From contig NW_026623100.1 of assembly GCF_023065955.2 (NCBI RefSeq), positions 70,064,727 to 70,128,726 on the forward strand: DNA of 64,000 nt, read 5' to 3'. A program made the position numbers and the translations under genes. The notes under the pieces were generated by a model. The model had not been told where the DNA came from and searched no databases. It was given only the letters and a program-made list of their open reading frames with translations. Below are positions 12,654 through 25,345 of the stretch, one piece after another. How positions within the stretch are numbered: the stretch's first letter is position 1; each line of letters begins with the position of its first letter. The DNA comes from Ursus arctos (taxonomy: Eukaryota; Chordata; Mammalia; Carnivora; Ursidae).

Positions 12654-12856
12654 GTAATCGCTTTGGTGCTGCAGGGAAGTAAGTAGATGGGCGGAAGTAC
12701 TTACCGAGCATGACGTGCTGGAATCAGTTCAGAGTCTGCAAGACCTCAAGGGTGTGTAGATTTCATATGGAGTCCTACTTCTAGTTCAAATAAGGCAGTT
12801 CTTGAAAGTTGCATAGGAAGTAAGTAAAGCTGACTGTAGACTTCAATTAAATATAT

Positions 12857-13087
12857 GTAAGGTCCATTTCTTGTAGGCAGTAAATAGTTGAATCTTGCTT
12901 TCTTACCCACTCTGCGTTTTGATTTAAATGTTGAGACAATTTATATTTAATGTTGTTATGAATTGGGCTGGCTTAAATCTGTAATCTTGATATACATTTT
13001 CTATTTGTCTCCTATGTTCTTTGTTTCATTTTTGCTTTTTTCCTACCTTCCTATGAATCATTTGGATATTTTTATGATTTCATCTTA
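12857..13087. repeat. Second copy of a ~225-bp segment also at 6141-6366
   Basis: Direct repeat of bases 6141-6366, which lie inside the old antisense L1. By eye the copies differ at about eight positions plus one small indel over some 225 bp. Both start at 'tatgtaaggtcc' and end at 'atgatttcatct', and the flanks differ on both sides. This is closer than two fossil L1s of this age should be, so a local duplication or gene conversion is more likely than two separate insertions. No poly-A or target-site duplication is visible at the edges. Confidence 0.85.
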
Positions 13088-13397
13088 AATATAGTTTACC
13101 ACCTGTTTTTGTTAGGTTTGTTTCTAGAATCAATGCCTCTCTCGAGGGCCTTATACTGAGGAGATCGCAATAATATTTATAGAATAAATGAGTTATATCA
13201 AAATGTAAGTAAAACACTGGACAACAGCTAACATCACTACGACCTGTTGACTCAGCGTGTCTTTCTTTATTCTCCAGTGCATTAGAGTAGGAATGTTCAG
13301 CTCTAACACCAAGACCAGATTTCTATACAAGCAGGTGCAGAAAGGCAAAGATTGAAATATTTAGCATTTGGGAGTTACTGCTCCAAATGTTAGAGTC

Positions 13398-13587
13398 TTT
13401 TTTTTTTTTAAGATTTTATTTATTTATTTCAGAGAGAGAGAGCGTGAGCAGGGAGAGGGGCAGAGGGAGAGGGAGAAGCAGACTCCCCACTGAGCAGGGA
13501 TCCCAACTCGGGGCTCGATCCCAGAACCCCGGGATCGTGACCTGAGCCGAAGGCAGACGCTTAACCGCTGTGCCACCCAGGCGCCCC
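13398..13587 (-). mobile_element. Carnivore tRNA-Lys-derived SINE, antisense
   Basis: A full-length element: 'ttttttttttaagattttatttatttatttc' type tail, CT-rich body and reversed head ending 'gccacccaggcgcccc'. It is well preserved, so fairly young. It lies in the last LDAH intron. Confidence 0.95.
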
Positions 13588-15619
13588 CATTCTTTTATAC
13601 TTTTTAATGTAGTTACTAGAAAATTTTAAATTACGTATGTGCTTACATATTCCTGGGGGGCTGTGCTAATCTAGAGCTTTACAGTCAGTGCTGAACCGTG
13701 ACACCTGCAGGGTCCCCTGCAGTGAGCCCTGCTGAGTGGCCAGCTCTGCCAGGGCCCAGGAACCTACAGTCTGCAGGTCAAAGCTCAGATACCCTCCCCC
13801 TGGGGTTAGACTGTCTTCATAAACTTTGAGACATTTGACTCCAACTTGCTACAGTGCTAATTCATGTTTCTAGAACCTCCTGATACAATTATCTTAAAGC
13901 AAAAAATGTATATGTTCTTTAAAAAAATATAAATTTTCAGAATATTGATCTATAGGAGCTTCACCCAGAGAGGACTTTGGAAAATCTGTTTGACTTACGG
14001 CCGTAGTGGTCATCTTTTTCTCAAATAGCATTTGGCTAGAGATTGACACTTTGAAGCCAGACGGAAACCCTCACTAGCTGAATGGGGGAGGGTGGGGCCT
14101 CAGAAAAACACTTTCTCCAGGGCTTTCAGCTGTTTCCAGTCATTGAAGGATGTAAAAATACAAGAAAAACAGTATTTTATTTTTCAGCTAACTTATAAAT
14201 GAATTTGTTTCAAAAATGCAGTTAAGTTCTCAAGGCTAGAAGTTCATAAAAACAACTCAGTTCCCAGTTAATAATAAGACTGGCAGGTACCCACTTCCAA
14301 AATTCACACTTGCAGAGTGACTAGACCCATCATGTGTCAAAGCCTGTCTTACCACCTGTGGGAGCCAGCTGCTGTAAAATACTCATCATTTCTGGATTCT
14401 GTTTGTATGTTGCGCTCAGAAAGAGGTCAAAAGAAGGTGCTAACTTATTTCTGTCCTAAGTTAAATCCATATGCAAGTGTAATCATTCCCAGATCGAAGA
14501 CTGCGTATGGTAACTCTGTCAGGACTGTAAGTTTACTGAAACTTTTATAAGAGAAATAAGGGGTCATAATGGTAGATGGCAGGCCATTTCAAGGTTATTA
14601 TTAACAGAGTCACAGGAATAAACTTTTCCAACTACAGGGAATAGTTTTGTTTTGTTTTTTAAGACAGCACTAAAGGTACGTGTGGAATTCGGGAAAGCAA
14701 GGCATTGTTTAGTTTAATGATGCAAAACTACCTTGCCATGAATTGATTATCCTTTGTACCGGCTCAGTTTGACCTCTCCACTAGAATAATACAGTTCCAG
14801 TTCCTAAGCGAAACGAGGTACAGAGAGACAGGAAGTTTATTGCAACTTTTTGTTTCTGTAATGAAAAAAGAGGAAACATGCTGTAATTTAATATTGGTTA
14901 AAGTTGAATCAACATACGTCCCAGTGTGCTTGAGAAAATAAGGAAACTTGAAAGGGCACGTAGTTTTAGGAAGGTGGTGGGCATTGCCCCTTGCCTTCCA
15001 GACAATCCTGATACATGGTTCATCTAGTTAAGGATACTCTGTCCCATTTCAGCCCCCAACATAGGCATTCAAAAACTTCATATCTATCCAGGACTGTCCA
15101 GTGTGAAGACACTGTGAGCCACATATTTTGTTGCAAAAATATTTTAAGGCACCTCAATTATTCCACAAATTTTAAAACAGTTCTGAAAAATGTGTCTTTG
15201 TGCCATCTAGTCAGGAAGCCACAAGAAAGTTTGTCTAAAAATAGTCTCTCTACTACATCATGTGGATGGCTTTGGGATTCTTTCTGATCCCCTAGAAAAC
15301 GATCAGGCCATAATCAGCAGGCTTTGGTTCCACATACCGATTTTCTACCACTGTATTTCCATTGTCCAAGTGAAGAGAACTTTCTATCTTCTTAAGGGAA
15401 ATGGGCCTTTTTAACTCGGAAGAATCTCCTGGGCTGACTGCCTGCCTTCTTCCCTCCCTCCCTCCCGGGCCTGGAGACTCTATATCCAGTATCAGACTGG
15501 TGCATTTATTAGCAATGCTTCAGTATTACACAAAGTCATTTCCCTTTCTTGGAGCAAATTTCCCAGACTCATAATTGTTTCCAAAAGAGTATGCCATGAC
15601 CTGTGGCATCACAGATGTA

Positions 15620-15905
15620 TTCTGTCTTCACCTGATGGAATCCTACCTGTCCTTTAAAACTTGGCTCCATTGTCATCTCCAGGAGGCCTTCCCTAGTCCC
15701 TGGTTTTGGGTAGATGTCCCTCCCTCAGCTTTCCTGGCTCCCTGTAGAGTTATAATATTGCATTTTTTGCACAGTATTTAAGTGGTCAGTTTGCCCCTCT
15801 TGTCTACCTACAGGTCAAGAACCATGTTTTTCCCATCTTGGTACCTCTAAAGACTCAGAACAATGTATGATCCCTGCGGAGTTAATAAATAAGTAAATGT
15901 GTACT
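15620..15905 (+). mobile_element. LINE-2 3' end fragment
   Basis: The sequence has the order of an L2 3' end: a 'ggaggccttcccta' block, a 'gtcaagaaccatg' block near 15820, then 'agttaataaataagtaaatg' near 15880. It is diverged with no frame, and edges are approximate. Confidence 0.65.
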
Positions 15906-15944
15906 AGATGATGGATGGGGAAGCCATCAGGGTATCGATTCTAA

Positions 15945-16420
15945 GTCCTTTTTGTGCCATGGGTCTCTTTGGCCCTCTCATGTATGGATCCCTACTCAGA
16001 AAATGCTTTTAAGTGCATAAAATAAATACGTGAAATTACTACCAAAAAAAGCAATTATATTGTAGTTATCACAATAACTTAAAAACAAATTTGTGGTATA
16101 TAGTGTATGCACCTTTGTTAACACATTAAATAATTAGATATCATAGCAGTCAGAATTAATATTTATAGCAATGAGCATAATTAACTTTTTAGTTATCTTC
16201 ATTAAGTTTCCTGTGATTTGAAAATTTCCATAATTTTATAGGTAACAAAATATAGGTGTTACTCATATGAGTATTGTTTCTTGCCTATATTCATAATTGA
16301 AGGAAATACTAAATTATTGTTAGAGGTTCGCAGAAATATAGACATCATCTTTTTCCCAAGCAAGTTGACATTACCCCTCCCCCACTGTCACCGCATCCAC
16401 GTGAATCCACGGCCCAGTGA
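15945..16420. repeat. Unclassified old mammalian interspersed repeat
   Basis: The block begins near 'tgccatgggtctctttggccctc', has an AT-rich middle with 'gcataaaataaatacgtgaaat', and ends near 'gaatccacggcccag'. I recognise the pattern as one seen repeatedly in mammalian genomes but cannot name the family with confidence. It has no coding potential. Confidence 0.45.
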
Positions 16421-16779
16421 GGAAGCCCTACTCTAGAGACACCAGGAAAGTTCAGGCAGCATGGTGGTGTGGCTTGGCCACTGGCCTGAGAACAAGAAGC
16501 CATGAAATACTACACTAAAAAGACGAGGATTATTTTGAGGTGTTGGGGAGCTAATGCATGGTTTAAGCGAAGGGGTAATGATCAGGGTGTATACAAAATG
16601 TTTGACCACTGTCTGACATTACCCCTCCAAGCCTGTGCCATCCGTGAAGAGCCAGCCAGTTGAGAGCAACCAGTTCACATCAGTCAGCTTTAAGAATGGG
16701 GCTGGATTAACAAATGAGAAGGATTATTGGGGGGATGGAATGTATGGAAAATATTGGAGCAGAGGAAAATTCGAGGTAG

Positions 16780-17290
16780 GAAGATCATTCAGAAGGCTTT
16801 TACAAGGACTGAGGCAGTGGAATGGGGGCAGAGAGAAGGTAGGATAGGGAAGATATAGGAAGTAGAATCAGAAGCACTTGTACTAATAGGACATGAGAGA
16901 ATGGAGAAGGAAGAGTCTCAGACTATTTCTCTGTATTTAGGTTGGTAATAAGATAAGGAATATGGGAGGAGAAGTGCCAGCAAGTCGTGGGAGGTGGTTG
17001 AGAAAGTGGTTCATGTGGGTACTTTGTTTGAGACACCTGTGGGACCCCCAAGCGGACACATGTCTGGTGGGCAGCTGGACATACGGGTGTGAAGCTTAGA
17101 ATGGTGGTGGTCAGGGTGGAATTTCGATGTGGATATAATGAGGATAGACTTGAAGCCGTGAGCCTGGATAACAGTAACAAAAGGAGTAGTATATGGAGAG
17201 AAGACGTCTAACGATTGATCCTTGGGAGCACAGCTTCGAAGGCTGGGAGGAAGTAGAGGAGCTAATGAACAAGACAGGCATGAAAGGGGA
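16780..17290. repeat. Unclassified old mammalian interspersed repeat (purine-rich)
   Basis: A G/A-rich block with phrases common to an abundant old mammalian repeat ('gcagctggacatacgggtgtg', 'cttgggagcacagc'). A related block is at 62300-62800. Overlapping antisense open frames at 16923-17482 reflect the composition, not a gene. Confidence 0.45.
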
Positions 17291-18179
17291 GGGATGGGAA
17301 TGAGAACCAGGATAGAATGAACCCAAGTGAGAGAATCTGTTCGCCACCCCAGTCCCAGTTCTTTGGGAACCCCGGGGGTATGTTCTGCTCTGTGAGGCAC
17401 CTGGTGTGTCTGAGGCCAATAGGTCAGCATTCCCTTGTTCTGTCATTGTTCTAAACGATAAGGGAATGTATGTCTCATTCACAGAAAAGTGAATTCGTGT
17501 TTGGTTAAGAAACTTGAAGTTTTCATTTAAAACTCACTTAGGAGGGAAATTCTAAACTGCCGTGACCATCTCTGGCCTCGGCGTATGGAAACAGCTGGTG
17601 TGCGCTACTGCCAGGCCGAATCTGAACAGCACTGTCAGTCCGCGGGGGGCTCAGATCGTTCAGCGAGAGCACACGAGGTGCAGCTTCGTGACAAAGGCAG
17701 GCAGCCGGGGAGGGGCCGCCTGCAAAGTGGTGCTGCCCCGGAGGGCCAGGCCAGGCTGGCCGGTGGTTGGGGAAAGGGGCAAAGTGTCCTCAGGAACAGG
17801 GACCCCTCTGCTATGGCTCTTTCTTGGCCCACCCGAGCCCAGAGGTGCATGTTGCCTTTGGGAACAAGCCTTGTGCAGTTGTTTGCAGATTCGGGCATGC
17901 AAATCCTTCAGACATGCACACGTCCTGCTTAGCGGAGCATAGGAAGTGCTGCCTGGACCAGCTAACCAGGACTGCCTTCCGCCACGCCTCGGTCTGAAAC
18001 TGATTGTGTTAGTTCTGCCTGTTTCATTTGAAACCTATTCAGAATGTCGTAGTCATCCTGGAAATAGGTAGGTTTGTTTTTATCTCAATCATTTTGACCT
18101 TGAGAGCTTCATCTTAGGCACTTGTGGTAGCATACCCTGAGTTCCGAAGTGGGCATGATTGAAAAGAGTTGGGGTGTAC

Positions 18180-18409
18180 TGGGGAGCAGTCTTCTGAGTC
18201 ACAGCCTGAGGTTCAAACCCCGGCTCTACCACTCGCTTACCTATGGAAACTTGATTAATTTACGTGACCTCACTGTGCCTCCTTTTTTCCTCAATAAAAC
18301 AGTTTAATAATAGTATCTAGTATCATACATTTGTTCCAAAAATATAATGCTATAATTGATATAAAGACCTTTCAAGAGTATCTGGCATGTACTAAGCATT
18401 CAATAGAAG

Positions 18410-18445
<36 letters not shown>

Positions 18446-18470
18446 AAGTTAGTTATATCCTAGATATGCC
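18180..18470 (+). mobile_element. MIR SINE with internal ATT microsatellite
   Basis: It shows the MIR order: 'gttcaaaccccggctctaccact', then 'gtgacctcactgtgcctcc', then 'ctggcatgtactaagcattcaatagaag'. The 3' part has expanded into an (ATT)n tract at 18411-18444. Confidence 0.8.
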
Positions 18471-20337
18471 TCTGAGTTCTTTAAAAAGACTGTTTGCTTA
18501 ACTTCTCCCCACACACACTCCTTCCCAGATATTTTCATTCTGCAGTGAAAGATTTTGGTGATATTAAATATATAGCCAAGGGACCCTGGAATGCCCCAAC
18601 CCCATTCTAGATCACAGCCACTGCTCCCCTTGAGATGCCTGAGGGAGATGTTGTACAGGAACGAACAGTGGTAAAGGAAAGCACAGAACTACTTCATCTT
18701 TACCAGGACTTGGGCCAATTGGACTTGGCCATTTCTCTAAGTTAGTTCAGCAAGACCCTTCAGCACGTCTGCCAGTTTCCTGAGGCCTATGATCGGGGAG
18801 AAACAGAAACACAAGAGAATAAATTTGTTCCCAATGCCTCATACTCTGTAGCCTCACCAGAAGAAAATTGACGCCTCGGGTCAGCTTCTTACTCTAGTCC
18901 CGGGTGAGAAAGAGGCAAAGCTGGTCCAAGTGCCTTCCATTTGGGAGCAGGAGTGTTTGGCTCTTTACACGTGAGTCACACAGAAAGGGGAGAGTCTCAC
19001 TTTGCAGGCCTGTTGAGGCGCAGTTGTTCCAGCCACTGGAGAGGGGTCCAGTCAGTACCCCACCAGCTTCCTCCTCCTCCTGTGGTGCCTTGGTTGCCAC
19101 TGCTCCCCGAGGTGCCTGCAGAGGGAAGAGGGCTCAGTGGTCATAGAGGATTGTGTTGTCACCTCCATCCTCGGCCACATTCCTTCATCTTTGGGGATTT
19201 TAATTCTCACGTTCTCAAGAATGCTAACTGAGCCATTTCTGGATAAAAGGAAGAAAGGAAACAAGGTAAATTAGAAAATGAATATCCTACACTATGCCCT
19301 TTCTTTAGTAGTTCCTCAAGTTCCTAAAAACGGTTTTGCTCCTAAAGACTGCAGTGAAGCCGTGAAGCTGTGTGGCTGCTATCCCTCTGTTCCCCAGAGG
19401 AACACGATTTTTAAATAATGGGAGAGTAGAGGTTTATGTTACAGAATAGGCCTCCTCTGAGGGTTCAGGGTCTGACTGTCCGGGAGGGAAAGCAGCAGCC
19501 TGCCCTGGGTTCTCCGCAGCAGTGGACCTCATGGAGGAGGGTTAGTGCCCTGGGAAGGCTGGGGGGAGAGGGGCTGCAAACAGGGAAGTAAAGGCAGGAC
19601 AGGGCGATCTAGCTGGGAGCTACCCAGATGTGCGGTACTAATTTGACCCCTAGGAGGGCAGCTGGCTGCTTCGTATCTGATCTTTGTCTTCTGTGATCAC
19701 AAAACAAAAACAGAGAACAAACCCAAACCTGTCAGGTGGCAGTTATTTCTGAGAAGGAGAGGAAAGGGGGAGAAAGCAGGAATGACATAATTTTTCTGAC
19801 TTCTTAGAGCACAAAGGAGAAAATGCGCCCCCCCCACAGGCTTCTACGCCATTGCCCTGTGCTCACTGTCGCCATGCAGCGGCTTCCCCTGCCGCGCAGT
19901 GTGACCGCTCAGCACTCTTTCTAAAGAAGTCAGCTTGCACACATACTGGGAAGCTTGTCCGCTCAGCACCCACTCAGCACCCAGCTCTGCCAACAGAGGA
20001 ATCCCTGTGCAGCCCAGGAAAGCAGGACCTTATCTCTGCTGCTGCAAGAGCCCAGGGGCTCCCCCTGTGAACCCTATCAGGAGGGGAAGTGGCGGTCTCC
20101 CAATGCCGGTGCCGTCCTTCATTTTGGAAGATACACGACCAGGAATACCCAGGTGGCACTGCACTGTAGGCTCCAGGTCTCATTAATAAGCGGAAGTGGT
20201 GAGAGTCGCCTCCGGGAGCCGAGCAGGAGTGGTGACTTGAAGACAGGGGCTGTGCTCCCCTGTGTGTTTGGTTGATGACTGATCTTGGGTCTTCCAGTCA
20301 ATGTCTTTCCCCCATGATCTTTTCAGGGGAATACAGC

Positions 20338-20390
20338 GTGTGTGTGTATGTGTGTGTGTGTGTGTGTGTAGAGAGTGTGTGTTCGGTGTA
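20338..20390. repeat. (TG)n microsatellite, interrupted
   Basis: TG repeats with a few TA interruptions, just upstream of the SINE at 20441. Confidence 0.9.
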
Positions 20391-20440
20391 TGATAATTAT
20401 ATAATAAAATGCTTTACTTTAGGCTTAAAGAGAGTATATA

Positions 20441-20626
20441 GGGGCGTCTGGGTGGCTCAGTCGGTTAAAGCAACTGACTCTTGATTTCAGCTCAAGTCAT
20501 GATCTTGAGATCGTGGGATCGAGCCCCGTGTCGGGTTCCACGCCTGGCAGGGAGGCTGTTTGAGATTCTCTCTCTCCCCCTTTGCCCCTCCTCCCCCCCA
20601 AAAATAAATCTTTTTTTAAAAAATGG
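20441..20626 (+). mobile_element. Carnivore tRNA-Lys-derived SINE
   Basis: The head 'ggggcgtctgggtggctcag' is followed by the CT-rich body and an A-rich tail. Target-site duplications are at 20427-20440 ('aaagagagtatata') and 20627-20640 ('aaagaaagtatata'), one mismatch in 14. A/B-box promoter elements remain recognisable. Confidence 0.95.
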
Positions 20627-20829
20627 AAAGAAAGTATATAATACTTATGTATTTTCTGAGCCTGACATATCAAAAGCAGGTTATCAGAAGAAAATATATG
20701 CTCTTAAAAATTAATTTAAGGTCACGTGGTTGCTTTTTCCTCTGACCTGAGCATAACTCTCACTGTAGGGAAGAACCTAGACAGATGTTGCCCCCACAGG
20801 AGATCCCTTTGTCTTCATTGTCATCACCA

Positions 20830-21060
20830 GTAGAATAGCCACTGCCCTTTAGAGTGCTTACTATATGTCAAGTACCTGATACGCTTGTTTTCTAATCCTT
20901 ACCACCCACACTTTACAGAGAAGGAGACAGGCACAGAGAGGCTAAGAAATTGGCCCAAGGTAACAGCAGTAATAGATGGAAGAACCAAGATTCCAGTTGA
21001 GGCAGGTATGGCTCAGGACCCAAGCTCTCAACAGTGCACCCACTGCACCGCTCTCCCCCC
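20830..21060 (-). mobile_element. MIR SINE, antisense
   Basis: Reversed MIR core: 'tttacagagaaggagacaggc', then 'gaggctaagaaattggcccaaggt', then 'gaaccaagattccagttgagg'. Diverged. Confidence 0.75.
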
Positions 21061-21344
21061 GTAACTGCATAACGAGCTTGAGCAGTTTCACACATTATTT
21101 GACCGTAATGAAACATGAAGGCTTTCTGAGAAGCCCTTTCACTCCGAGTATCTTGGCCCTGAAACACCATTTACCCCGCTTCTCAGGTCTATACTCTATC
21201 GTGAAACAGATTGCCCGAAGACCACTGGAAGAGAGAAATTTCAATTTGTTTAACTGCCAAGAACTAGTTTATACCAAACTTGGTGACATGGTGAATTATG
21301 TTCTAAGGAGCTTCTCAAATTCTGCTCATCTGTAGGGTTAACAA

Positions 21345-21405
21345 AATGAATAAGTAAATAAATGAATTAATACATAAATTAAATAAATTAAATAAATAAA
21401 TAACA
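21345..21405. repeat. (AAAT)n-rich simple repeat
   Basis: A run of AATA/AAAT units with scattered substitutions in LDAH intron. Confidence 0.85.
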
Positions 21406-21511
21406 TTCTGAGACTATGAAAAACTGCCTTTTAGTAGACCTCTGACTCCTGCAATGCCTATAGTCCTACTGGATTATTTAATAAAGAGAAGTAATACAAA
21501 TAGAGATTTTT

Positions 21512-22008
21512 TTCCCCCAGTTTTATTGAGATATAATTGACACAAAACGTTGTGTTAGTTTAAGGTATACAACATAATGAATTTGGTATATGTATCTATT
21601 GCAAAATGATTACCACAATAAGTTTAGTTAACATAATCACTTCATGTGGTTATAAATTTAAATGTCTTACAGTGAAAACTTTTGACTACAGTCACCACGC
21701 TGTTCATGAGATCCCCAGGGCTTGTTCATCTTACAACTGGAAATTTGTACCTTTTGACCACCTTTACCCAATTCCTCCACTCCCCATCCCCCATCTCTGG
21801 AAACTACCAATGTGTTCTTTGTTTTTAGGAGTTCTTCTTTCTTTCTTTCTTTCTTCTTTTTTTTTTTTTTTTTGATAGATTCCACCTATAAGTGAAATCA
21901 TAGTATTTGTTTTTCTCTGATTTTCTAACTTAGCATAATGCCTTCAGGGTCCAACCATATTGTCACAAACAGCAGGATTTCCTTCCTTTTTATGGTTGAA
22001 TAGTATTC

Positions 22009-22054
<46 letters not shown>
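21512..22054 (-). mobile_element. LINE-1 3' region, antisense, ending in (TG)n
   Basis: The antisense L1 3' UTR text ('cagttttattgagatataattgacac') runs to about 22010. It carries an internal CTTT/T-run tract at 21836-21873 and is followed by an uninterrupted (TG)n of about 44 bp at 22011-22054. It has no intact frame. Confidence 0.75.
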
Positions 22055-22055
<1 letters not shown>

Positions 22056-23214
22056 GTACAACACCAGATAGAGATTTTTGTGGTTTTTTTCATGTTCAGT
22101 ATTTTAAGATATGTCTTTGAAAGTGGTTTTTGTTAGTTATTAGGTAAGTCAAATGTATAAACCTAGGTCATAAGATGGCTTCTAGCATTTCTTTTGTTCT
22201 TAAAATAAACCCTCTATTAGTAATGCAAAGAAGCCAACAGCTCAAAAGGTGTACTAAAACAAAGCTTTGTTGACTCCTTCAGGGCAAAAATTGGGTTTTC
22301 CTGCGATGGGCTCCTGTAACAGTACCTCCCTCTCTGCCGGTTGTGTTGAAGGGCCAGTTTGTACATGCCTGTGTTTTTCCCTAGTCTGGCAGCTTCTCCA
22401 GGGCAGAGCTGTTTTTACTCACTTGTGAATTTCAGCCACTTAGCCAATACCAGATGGGAAATAGGGTTAGAGTCATTTTTGGTGGGACTGCATTGAATCT
22501 GTGAGTTTCAGCAGCAAAAAGTGAGAGAAAAAACACCCACATGAGAAAAGACGAATGTGGTTTCTGTATGGTGGCAAACTGCAACAATTTGTAGGGACAT
22601 TTCTGCAGGGACATATCTCCTTAGGGGCGCACTGAAAAGCTAAAGGAAGAAACATCTGTGAGCACAGAGACTATAGTAACCGTAATTCCACCTTACCGCA
22701 GAAAACACATGAGGAAAAACACAAAGCAGTCCTGAGAAGTCAAAATGTACAAAAACTGGGGAAATTAAATTTTGTGTTTAATAGAGAAACGGATTACTTA
22801 ACATGACAGCAATTTGGAAACACAGAATGATTTCCATTCAATAATGTGTACTTTTTATCAACTCTCATGCGTATCAAAGAGAGTGCCAAGGAGAAAGAAA
22901 CTACAGGAAATAATTTATCTTCTTACAAACCTTTGACTTTAAATGTGCCGCTGATAGCGTGAGATTCTTAGGTAACAATTCCAGTAATTTCCCGGCAGCT
23001 ATCCTGCCCATGACATGCAGCGCCTCGGAACTACATAGACGGTGAGGGAGGCTGTAACAGGTGTTGGGTGTGCTCCTGCCCTTGCTGGCCACACTCAGTT
23101 TTCAAAGCCAGTTTAAGGCCCTCTCCCCCCAGTTTTTAGCTTTTGTGTTTTCATAACATGGGTCAGTTCGTTGTTAATTGTAAAGAGTAGTAAAAAGAAC
23201 CCATTAGGAATGTT

Positions 23215-23450
23215 GTCCCTGGGTTTATAACCCAGCTTTACAACTCACTAATGGTTTGAACTTAAGCGACGTACCCCCACTAAGCCTCAGTTTTCTTTTG
23301 TATAAGATAGGCATAAAATGCCTTCCTTGGAGTGCTCTTGTGAGGACTTCGTGAGTATAGAGCTTAGTACATTATTCTCAGTTTTTATCAGTTCATTATT
23401 ATGTGTCATTATGGTAATTTGCTTTGACATATCAACACAATAGTAGTGTA
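23215..23450 (+). mobile_element. MIR SINE
   Basis: MIR-type order 'gggtttataacccagctttac', 'actaagcctcagttttc', 'gtgaggacttcgtgag'. Diverged and partial. Confidence 0.7.
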
Positions 23451-23741
23451 CACTCTTAACCACCATGCTTTGGAGTCCAGTTCTTTCTTTCCTTCTACTT
23501 CACCTGTCTTCCCCCACCCCCCACTAGTACCTCTACACACCCCATACTTTTTCAGTTTCCTGTTTAGGGTTACAGATGCAGAGTCTTCTGTTCAGATCTA
23601 TTGCCTGTGACTTGTAATCTATAGGGACGGGAAGTATCTTGAGCCAGTGTATGTAAAGGCATTAGAATAACCATGTGTTTTATGTGTAAGCCAAGATTTT
23701 CATAGAGGCCCTTCAGTGAACATAGTCTGAAGAAGAATTAC

Positions 23742-23760
23742 AAAAAAAAAAAAAAAAAAA
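23742..23760. repeat. Poly-A tract
   Basis: A run of 19 A. I looked for a processed pseudogene or a SINE ending here on the + strand and saw neither. Confidence 0.9.
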
Positions 23761-25189
23761 GACCTTACCCCACCATCACTTAGAGATTTAACAAAATCTA
23801 GCCCACCCTAAATGGTTACTGGTCATGGAGGACTGAGAAATAAAATTAGATGGACATATGCGAGATCTGGAATCCTCAGTATTACGCCATCTTTACACTG
23901 CGTTAAGGTTCCTAGTACATACCTTGGGTAGCACACACCCATAACTACTTGGGCACGGCTTGTCTCTTGATACCCGAAGGTAGGTAGGTGTAGGATCCCT
24001 GGAGTCCTTGTGTATTGGTCCTGCTGAGCTGTCTGACACTTTCATGCACGAGGGAAGGAATGGTGTTTCCCCAGCGCTGCGGCTCACCAAGCTGGACTTT
24101 TCGGTGGAGACATTTCAGGTGGTGATTGCCTCACTGAAAGGTAATGCTGAGTTCTCCATAGAATGAGTCTTTGAAATGTGAGGCAGAAGCACCAGCGGGC
24201 ACATTCGGTGCTGATAGTCCCCATCAGAGAGACTCCTGGGGCGGTCTTTCTGCCTGGCCCTCCTTCTAGTTGACCCTTTTGTAGTAGGGCTTTTCCCTAG
24301 ACTCCACCACCAGCTTGTGCTGGTGTGAGGGCTCCCAGAGTGCCTTTCTCGGTGTTCAGGAATCTTCCATCAAGAGAGTGCACTGGAGCAGAGGATCACC
24401 CCTGATGGACATGAGCCCAAGTCAGTATTCCCAGATTTCGCAGCACTGTTTCATACTCGGAGGAAGTGCGGAACCACTGGGCAGGGTGACTGTTCCACAC
24501 TATTTCCCAAATGTAATTTAAGAGATTCTTGTGGGTAAAGGTAGGGCGTCGTTTAGAGAGAACCTAAAGTTGTTAGCCCTATTGGTAGGTAATTAATGTC
24601 TGCAGGCAGTGGGTCCTCCCAGCAGTACCTCAAAGGGAAGCTATGGCAGGGAGTTGCTGGCCAAAATAGTCACCCACTGGCTGTGAGGTTGCAGCATGCC
24701 TGAGTTGTAGAGAGACTGACCCCCGAAGGAGAGAACCAGGCCACTGCCAGGCCCTCTGGTCTCCAGCAACAGGAAGAACTTCGCACTCTGCTAAGAGCCA
24801 TGGCAAAATGAATTTCGGTTTTAGGGCCTTTGGAGTGCCCAGAAACGGTTGCAGTGAGCAAAAACCAGAGAATGGGAGGAATGAGTGAGCAGCCTATGAG
24901 CCACGGATCCTTTGCAGCATTCAAAACTAAAACCCCAGGTGACACCCAGAAAAATCTCTATGAAGTAATTCAGAGGAAGTGTGTACCTCAAGGTTTAGCT
25001 GGTAGTAATTGACTCTCTGGACTACTGCATTCACAGATTTTTCTCTTTAAAGTATTAACTATCCTTTTAAATATTGGTTAAGTCATAAGGTTATTGTAAT
25101 AAAGGCCAGCATTTTTATAAGCGCAGTCTTTCCTGTCCCATATTCAGCTAATGGATTTAATGGCTGTTAGAGTGGAATCAGTGGACAGT

Positions 25190-25345
25190 AACACATGTAC
25201 CCATCCTGTCCTTCCACCACACCGTGACTCCTCCATCTCTCGTCGCCATTGTAGCCAGACCTGATCATGTCACTTCATTGTGTGAAGTCCTGGGGACTTC
25301 TGGTTTCTCCCACTATCTGAAAGTTGAACATTCCTGTGAAACCTT
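25190..25345 (+). mobile_element. Probable LINE-2 fragment
   Basis: A short diverged block ('ctgatcatgtcacttcattg', 'cctggggacttctgg') with the look of L2 3' sequence. Weak, by pattern only. Confidence 0.35.

Noticed and set aside
17562..17997. Cluster of open frames suggesting a small gene
   Set aside because: Overlapping frames on both strands in a short GC-rich patch, with no domain and no splice or poly-A context.
23742..23760. Poly-A run as the tail of a processed pseudogene
   Set aside because: No recognisable coding remnant or target-site duplication upstream.
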